Shown here piece by piece: positions 38,295 through 42,851 of a DNA stretch of 42,851 bases (the first letter of the stretch is position 1; the number at the start of each line of letters is the position of its first letter). Source of the stretch: an uncultured Clostridia bacterium (GTDB taxonomy: Bacteria; Bacillota; Clostridia; TANB77; CAG-508). Location of the stretch: the NCBI GenBank assembly GCA_947627415.1, contig CANQVU010000004.1:1-42851 (forward strand), in the 5' to 3' direction. Made by a program: the position numbers and the translations under genes. The notes beneath the pieces were generated by a model. It was not told where the DNA came from, did not search any database, and was given only the letters and a program-made list of their open reading frames with translations.

Positions 38295-38849
38295 ATGTTA
38301 AAAGGTAAAAACATAGTTTTAGGAGTTACAGGGGGAATAGCATCGTATAAAGCCTGTGAGATTATATCAAGTTTAAAAAAAGAGGGAGCAAATGTATATG
38401 TAATTATGACTAAGAATGCTACAGAGTTTATAACTCCACTTACACTTATGACATTATCAAAAAATAAAGTTGTAGTTGATATGTTTGAGATGCCAGATAA
38501 TTATGAAGTTGAACATATCTCATTGGCAAAGAAAGGCGATTTGTTTTTAATAGCTCCTGCTACTGCAAATATCATAGGAAAGGTAGCAAATGGTATAGCA
38601 GATGATATGTTATCTACAACAATAATGGCAACAAAATCTAAAGTTGTGTTTGCACCTGCAATGAATGATGCAATGTATGAAAACAAAATAGTTCAAGATA
38701 ATATAAGAAAACTAAAAGATTATGGCTATTATTTTATTGATCCAACTGAAGGGATGCTTGCATGTAATACTAAGGGTATAGGAAGATTAGAAGAACCAAA
38801 AGTGATAGTTGAAGAAATTAAAACATTAATGGAAGTAGGTACATTATGA
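38295..38849 (+). CDS. coaC: Phosphopantothenoylcysteine decarboxylase
   Basis: A 184-residue FMN-dependent decarboxylase of coenzyme A synthesis. VLGVTGGIASYKACEI (about residues 7-22), HISLAKKGDLFLIAPATANIIGK (about 75-97, catalytic His) and FAPAMNDAMYEN with GMLACNTKGIGR (about 155-166, active Cys region) are all present. ATG 38295 follows AGAAGGGA. The usual bacterial protein is a CoaBC fusion; here the CoaB part is a separate overlapping gene (ATGA). Confidence 0.92.
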   Translation: MLKGKNIVLGVTGGIASYKACEIISSLKKEGANVYVIMTKNATEFITPLTLMTLSKNKVVVDMFEMPDNYEVEHISLAKKGDLFLIAPATANIIGKVANGIADDMLSTTIMATKSKVVFAPAMNDAMYENKIVQDNIRKLKDYGYYFIDPTEGMLACNTKGIGRLEEPKVIVEEIKTLMEVGTL

Positions 38850-39589
38850 AAAAGAATATAATAATAACTGCTGGAGGAACTGAAGAAAACATTGATAATG
38901 TTAGAAAAATAACTAATATGGCAACTGGAAAACTAGGGACTGTAATATGTAATGAATTATTAACCAATGAAAATGATGTTATTAATAAAATATATTATTT
39001 GTCAACAAGAACAGCACTACGACCAATAGAAAATAAGAAAATAGAATTTATTTCTATTGATGGAGCTGATGATCTAAAAGGAAAAGTTGAATATCTATTA
39101 AAAAATAATAAAATTGATTACTTTATTCATAGTATGGCGGTATCTGATTATACAACAGATTATATTACTACGGTCTCATTACTATCCAAATATATAAAAG
39201 AAAATAATGATAAGAAAGACATTGAGGAATTAATTAGAGAAAACAAAAATGTATTAGATACTAATAAAAAAATATCATCTTCAGAAAAAGATTTAATTAT
39301 TAAACTAAAACCAACACCAAAGATAATTTCTATAATAAAAAATATTAGCCCTAAGACTTATTTAGTGGGATTTAAGCTACTAAACAACGTATCAAAAGAG
39401 CAATTATATGATGTAGCAAATAAATTACTTATAAAAAATAATTGTGATTTAGTAATAGGAAATGATTTAGTAGATATAAAAGAAAACTTGCATAAGGCAT
39501 TATTCATAACAAAAAATGGTATAATTAAAGAGGTCAATTCTAAAGAGGAAATAGCTATAAATTTAGTTAAAATTTTATTTAAGAAATAA
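38846..39589 (+). CDS. coaB: Phosphopantothenate-cysteine ligase (stand-alone)
   Basis: A 247-residue ligase joining cysteine to 4'-phosphopantothenate. NIIITAGGTEENIDNVRKIT and NMATGKLGTVICNELL (about residues 4-35) match the stand-alone type of CoaB; HSMAVSDYT (about 92-100) and KLKPTPKIIS plus LVGFKLLNN (about 152-185) complete the fold. It overlaps coaC by 4 bases, so translation is coupled. No CGG in frame. Confidence 0.9.
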   Translation: MKKNIIITAGGTEENIDNVRKITNMATGKLGTVICNELLTNENDVINKIYYLSTRTALRPIENKKIEFISIDGADDLKGKVEYLLKNNKIDYFIHSMAVSDYTTDYITTVSLLSKYIKENNDKKDIEELIRENKNVLDTNKKISSSEKDLIIKLKPTPKIISIIKNISPKTYLVGFKLLNNVSKEQLYDVANKLLIKNNCDLVIGNDLVDIKENLHKALFITKNGIIKEVNSKEEIAINLVKILFKK

Positions 39590-39635
39590 ATATTAAATAT
39601 GAATATTTTTGTAGAAGTAAAAAAGATTAATATGC

Positions 39636-39665
39636 TTGAAAGAATATATCTTTATATGTTAAAAT
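39636..39665 (+). promoter_or_regulatory. Sigma-A promoter of the aberrant tRNA-Gly
   Basis: TTGAAA (39636-39641), 18-base spacer, TAAAAT (39660-39665), 11 bases before the mature tRNA 5' end: a short leader typical of a dedicated tRNA transcript. Confidence 0.65.
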
Positions 39666-39676
39666 ATTAAATAGAT

Positions 39677-39750
39677 GTGGGTATAATTTAGTGGTAGAAA
39701 CTGGTGCTTCCGACCCCAGCGCGCGGGTTCGATTCCCGCTACCCACTCCA
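39677..39750 (+). tRNA. Aberrant tRNA-Gly, candidate CGGN quadruplet decoder (UCCG)
   Basis: A 74-base tRNA-like gene with encoded CCA. Acceptor GTGGGTA/TACCCAC pairs perfectly, as does the T arm GCGGG-TTCGATT-CCCGC; the D arm ATTTAGTGGTAGAAA is tRNA-Gly-like with a shortened TTT/AAA stem. The anticodon arm is odd: CTGGTG / CCCCAG has a T-C mismatch one pair from a loop reading CTTCCGA, or only four pairs (CTGG/CCAG) around an 11-base loop. The loop keeps T-C-C but has G where the ordinary tRNA-Gly has A37, so U34-C35-C36-G37 complements C-G-G-A. Glycine identity features (T73, C35, C36, G1-C72) are kept; pair 2-71 is T-A rather than C-G. It has its own promoter and terminator. Inferred role: reading CGGN as a single glycine codon. 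Confidence 0.85.
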
Positions 39751-39756
39751 GTCTGG

Positions 39757-39796
39757 ATGTTTTTATGGGATTTCGTTTTCCATAAAAACATTTTTT
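39757..39796 (+). terminator. Terminator of the aberrant tRNA-Gly
   Basis: ATGTTTTTATGG / CCATAAAAACAT 12-bp stem, 11-base loop, then six T. It is strong and placed 6 bases after CCA, showing that this tRNA is a maintained transcription unit. Confidence 0.92.
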
Positions 39797-39879
39797 ATAT
39801 AATGTTATAGATTATTTGAAGTTATTAAAAAATAAATAATGAAAAGATAGCATAAATGCTATTATAAAAAGTGGAATAA

Positions 39880-40038
39880 ATATGGATTCAATATTATGGA
39901 ATTGAGACAGCTGGACTATTGGATATTGATAGTGAATTAATTGTAGCATTTATTAATGGGACAATACTTCAGTTTGACTTTAAATCTAATGTTGATATAA
40001 AAACAATAAGTTCATTGATATCTAAATATATTTTATAA
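39880..40038 (+). pseudogene. Gene remnant, unassigned
   Basis: An open stretch of 52 codons, without a usable in-frame start, ending YGIETAGLLDIDSELIVAFI, NGTILQFDFKSN, then DIKTISSLISKYIL and TAA. It looks protein-coding by composition but I cannot name a family. An ATG at 39882 is out of frame with it and stops after seven codons; there is no CGG to explain the shift, so this is a real decay fragment. Confidence 0.4.
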
Positions 40039-40187
40039 CAATAATTATATATGAAATATTACTTACACTATAGATAGTAAATTGAATCATATAAGATATT
40101 TTAATATATGTATATTCACTAATAGGCATAATTAAATGAATTATCATCTATATAAAAATAAGATTAATCAATTATAAAGGTCGATTT

Positions 40188-40361
40188 TTATATAATATAA
40201 TTATCATTATTATAAATAATATCATCTTTTGGGTTGAATGCTGGACAATCAACCAACATAGCATCAAAATTACCTTTAAAGGCATATTTTGTATTTTTTG
40301 GGATGACTAACATTTCTCCATCATTTATACTAATTATTTCATTTTCAAAATAAAAATCATC
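40188..40361 (-). pseudogene. C-terminal fragment of a cupin-domain protein
   Basis: About 57 codons on the minus strand containing GEMLVIPKNTKYAFKGNFDA and MLVDCPAFNPKDD, which resemble the second half of a cupin barrel (glycine turn, P-x-N-T-x-Y/H). The N-terminal half and start are missing; the PBP stop is 10 bases upstream on the same strand. Probably a deletion remnant. The gap 40039-40187 shows nothing else. Confidence 0.5.
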
Positions 40362-40370
40362 TTAATATTA

Positions 40371-42606
40371 TTAATATCCACTAGCAGTTTCCGCTTGCAT
40401 AGTAACAGTTATGGCAGTTCCTTGTTCAACTTCTTTTCCGTGCAGCTATATCTTGACTAATAACTGTTCCTAGACCATCTATGACAACATTTAAATTAGA
40501 TGCTTTTATAGAATTTAGTACTTGAGCATAAGACATTCCTTTTAAATTTGGAACTTTAGAAGTATTGCGCACATTATTATTTGATGTGTAAAGATATATT
40601 GTTGAATCTTCAATCAGACTAACACCAGGCTTTGGAACTTGGTCAATAATTAATGTTGAATTTTCGTCTTCGTCTCCAGTTATTTTAATATTAAATCCAG
40701 ATGCTTTTAATATAGATTTTGCTTCTGATATAGTTTTATTTGTTACATCAGGAAGTATAGCTGTTTTTACTGTTGTTGTTGAAGTAGTAGAGGTATTGTT
40801 AGAGGCAACACCAACGTATGGAAGAACCTCTGATAATATTTGTTTAACAACAGGTCCTGCAACTTGGCTTCCTTGATGGCTATCACCTTTAGGGTCATAT
40901 ATTGTAACTAGAACTACAACTTGAGTATTTACTGTAGGAGACATTGCAATAAAAGATGCTACATATCCTTCATCTTCATTTCCAGTTAGAGGCTCTGATG
41001 TACCAGTTTTTCCAGCAATAGAATATCCAGTTAATTTAGCATATTTACCAGTACCATCATTTACAACAGATTCTAACATGTCCATCATAGTTTCAGAAGT
41101 TTCTTTGGACACGACTTGTCTTAAGCTTTTTGGCTCTATAGTTGTTATAGCTCCGGTATCAGTATTTTTAATTTCTTTTACAATACGTGGTTGCATTAAT
41201 ACCCCTTCGTTAGCTATGGAAGAAACAGCTGTTATTAATTGAATAGGAGTAATAGTAAATCTTTGACCAAACGACATTGTAGCAACATTGAACTCATTTA
41301 TATTATTTTCATCAAAGAACACACTATTTGATTCACCATAAAAGTATGGATTAGTAGTATCAAATAAACCAAATCCTCTATAATATTTATATAAAGTGTG
41401 AGCACCTATTTTCTGCCCAAGTTGTATAAATGCAGGGTTACATGAGTTTTCGAGAGCTTCTCTTAAACTCTCTGATCCATGAGGATCGTAATATTTCCAG
41501 CAACGCATTCCTATACCGGAAACTTCCTCAGTACCAGAACAATAGAAATCAGAATGCTTATCAGGAGTAACTAAATTTTCTTCTAATCCGGGCTGCAGCT
41601 GTTATTATTTTAAAAGTAGAACCAGGTTCATAAGTACTTTGAACAGCAGTATTTTTCCACATATTGAACAATGCATTGCTCCTATCCTCAGAAGAAAGCT
41701 TTTTCCAATTTTTCTTTAAATTAGAGTCATTTATGGTAAATGGTTCATTTAGATTATAGTCTGGATATGTTGCCATTGCTAAAACATCACCATTGGAAGG
41801 ATTCATTATTATAACATTTCCACCATCTGCTTTGTTATCAGTAACAGCTTGTGAAAGATATTTTTCTGCTATTGATTGTATATTAACATCAATAGTAAGT
41901 GTAACGTTACTACCATTTTGAACTTCTACATAGGTTTGCTGACCGTTTGGAATTTCATCATTAACAGAATCAGTAGAAGCAAGGATTTTTCCGAGGTGTT
42001 CCGAGTAAGTATATCATTCAATGTAGATTCTAATCCTGCAAGACCTGAATTTTCGGCTCCAGTAAATCCAATAAGATTTGAGGCTAAATTGTTGTATGGA
42101 TAATATCTTTTAATATCATCATTAATATCTATACCAGATGTTACTTTATTATTTTCCATCCAATTTTGCAAAGCTGTTATTTTATCATTTTCTACTTTTT
42201 CTGCAATTACAAATGTTGAAGTTTTTGTATTTAATTTTTTTAGAGTTTCAGAATAATCTAATTTAAAAATGTCACTGAAAGCATGTGCTAAAATTTCTTT
42301 ATTAACTTCTGTACCATCGGAATATTTTACTTGAGAAGGATTTATAGAAACAGTATCAACTCTAGCACTAACCGCAAGTGATTTACCATTAGAGTCATAA
42401 ATTGTTCCTCTGTTAGGAGTTATTGTTTTGACAGACAATTGATTTTTAACAGCAGTTTCTTTTAAACTTGCACCTTGAACAAATTGTAAAAATCCTATGC
42501 GAATAATTAATAAGAGAAGCAAGAAAAAGCTCACTAAAAGACATGAGAGCAATTTTTTCTTTCCTAACACATCTATTCTAATATTTTTTTTCTTTCTTCT
42601 TCCCAT
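40371..42606 (-). CDS. Class B penicillin-binding protein with PASTA domains, four CGGA quadruplets
   Basis: A 743-residue transpeptidase of the PBP2/SpoVD type. ATG 42606 (MGRRKKKNIRID) has AGGTG upstream; one membrane helix at about 20-42. The dimerisation domain has RGTIYDSNG (about 67-75) and SGLAGLESTLNDILT-G-TP-G-KILAS (about 187-210); both G there are CGGA (42003-42000 and 41993-41990). The catalytic domain has YEPGSTFKI (nucleophile Ser), then AAA-G-LEENLV with CGGA at 41590-41587, SCNPAF (SxN) and AGKTGTSEP (KTG). Two PASTA domains follow (about 605-735); the second contains CGGA at 40440-40437 and ends M-Q-A-E-T-A-S-G-Y. 2236 bases minus four is exactly 744 codons, and every inter-site distance is a multiple of three. 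It could be SpoVD or the division PBP. Confidence 0.93.
40437..40440 (-). other. CGGA quadruplet codon (Gly), PBP PASTA domain
   Basis: Context GCA-CGGA-AAA encodes A-G-K, the loop before E-V-E-Q-G-T in the last PASTA domain. Triplet reading stops five codons later. Confidence 0.85.
41587..41590 (-). other. CGGA quadruplet codon (Gly), PBP catalytic domain
   Basis: Context GCC-CGGA-TTA encodes A-G-L, ten residues after the catalytic S-T-F-K; A-A-L/G-E is typical of PBPs here. Confidence 0.9.
41990..42003 (-). other. Two CGGA quadruplets six bases apart (PBP)
   Basis: ACT-CGGA-ACA-CCT-CGGA-AAA encodes T-G-T-P-G-K, matching the L-x-G-x-x-G element after GLE in class B PBPs. The sites occupy 42003-42000 and 41993-41990. 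Confidence 0.92.
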
Positions 42607-42639
42607 ATAAACACACACCTATTATTTAAAATCATATTA

Positions 42640-42668
42640 ATTGTATATCATAATAATTTAAAAATCAA
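42640..42668 (-). promoter_or_regulatory. Sigma-A promoter of the PBP gene
   Basis: On the minus strand: TTGATT (42668-42663), 17-base spacer, TACAAT (42645-42640), 34 bases before the ATG. Confidence 0.65.
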
Positions 42669-42673
42669 TGTAT

Positions 42674-42851
42674 AAATTGTTGTTTGTAGATTAAATTTGT
42701 TACAGATGTTGTAGGGGTCGCCGCCCTCGGCGACCCGAATACATCGAAAAAATTCCCTAAATCGTGTAAAAGGTTATCAAATAAATTACAATTGCGGGTC
42801 GCCCAGGGGTGCGACCCCTACGGATTTGAAAACAAATTTATCCCTACAAAT
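42674..42851. repeat. MITE-like repeat, family A, copy 3 (cut by window end)
   Basis: AAATTGTTGTTTGTAG start, ATGTTGTAGGGGTCGCCGCC with a GGGTCGCCG/CGGCGACCC hairpin, a second segment with GGGTCGCCCAGGGGTGCGACCC, and CCCTACGGATTTGAAAA near the end. Closest to the first segment of copy 1. Confidence 0.8.

Noticed and set aside
39677..39750. Aberrant tRNA-Gly as a decayed pseudo-tRNA
   Set aside because: Acceptor and T stems pair perfectly, CCA is encoded, a promoter and a 12-bp terminator flank it, and its loop complements the recoded sites. The mismatched anticodon arm remains a caution.
39880..40038. Repairing this fragment with a quadruplet codon
   Set aside because: There is no CGG near the frame change between ATG 39882 and the open frame, so it is ordinary decay.

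Overview
This is an AT-rich Firmicutes chromosome segment, probably from an uncultured gut-type member of the Clostridia. The evidence is the classic order ylxM-ffh-rpsP-khpA-rimM-trmD-rplS, the tsaE-tsaB-rimI block, the sporulation protein YlbJ, a Spo0A-type DNA-binding protein, strong AGGAGG-type ribosome sites and consensus sigma-A promoters. Species cannot be assigned from the window alone.

The main observation is a consistent recoding signal. Ten genes (patatin-like lipase, two giant surface proteins, pyrF, pyrK, pyrD, a UDP-sugar pyrophosphorylase, ffh, trmD and a class B penicillin-binding protein) are each broken by an apparent +1 frameshift. At all 14 break points the sequence is CGGN standing where one glycine is expected. 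Reading CGGN as one four-base glycine codon restores every gene to full length, with frame arithmetic that closes exactly (the PBP needs four such codons and ffh two). The restored glycines lie in essential motifs: the Ffh P-loop and GSG loop, the patatin oxyanion glycines, the PyrK dinucleotide-binding glycines and the pyrophosphorylase signature. CGG is almost absent as an in-frame arginine triplet (2 cases found), although CGT and CGA are used for arginine. The window also carries an aberrant tRNA-Gly gene (39677-39750) with its own promoter and terminator. Its anticodon loop contains T-C-C-G, the exact complement of CGGA and, with U34 wobble, potentially of CGGN. I infer a natural quadruplet codon, CGGN = Gly, read by this tRNA.

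Layout: 1-432 MNT/HEPN toxin-antitoxin pair (minus); 579-2153 short-chain dehydrogenase and patatin; 2753-11984 two large cell-surface adhesin-like proteins; 12290-12766 receiver-less Spo0A-like gene of foreign composition; 12997-14397 M18 aminopeptidase; 14477-15238 REP-associated transposase among six related palindromes; 15273-22042 pyrimidine genes pyrE (minus), pyrC, pyrF, pyrK, pyrD, pyrG; 22080-23463 small gene and ylbJ (minus); 23756-27886 UDP-sugar pyrophosphorylase, WG-repeat protein and an unknown membrane protein; 28082-29298 acpS, tatD and a PHP fragment; 29428-33525 the SRP/ribosome operon; 33716-37819 Lon-like protease, rimI, tsaB, tsaE (minus); 37968-39796 ordinary tRNA-Gly, coaC, coaB, quadruplet tRNA; 39797-40370 decayed gene fragments; 40371-42606 PBP (minus).

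The pyr genes together provide de novo UMP and CTP synthesis. The ffh-trmD block serves membrane targeting and ribosome/tRNA maturation, so the putative quadruplet tRNA would be needed for nucleotide synthesis, secretion, tRNA modification and wall synthesis and should be essential. Four dispersed repeat families occupy most of the non-coding space.
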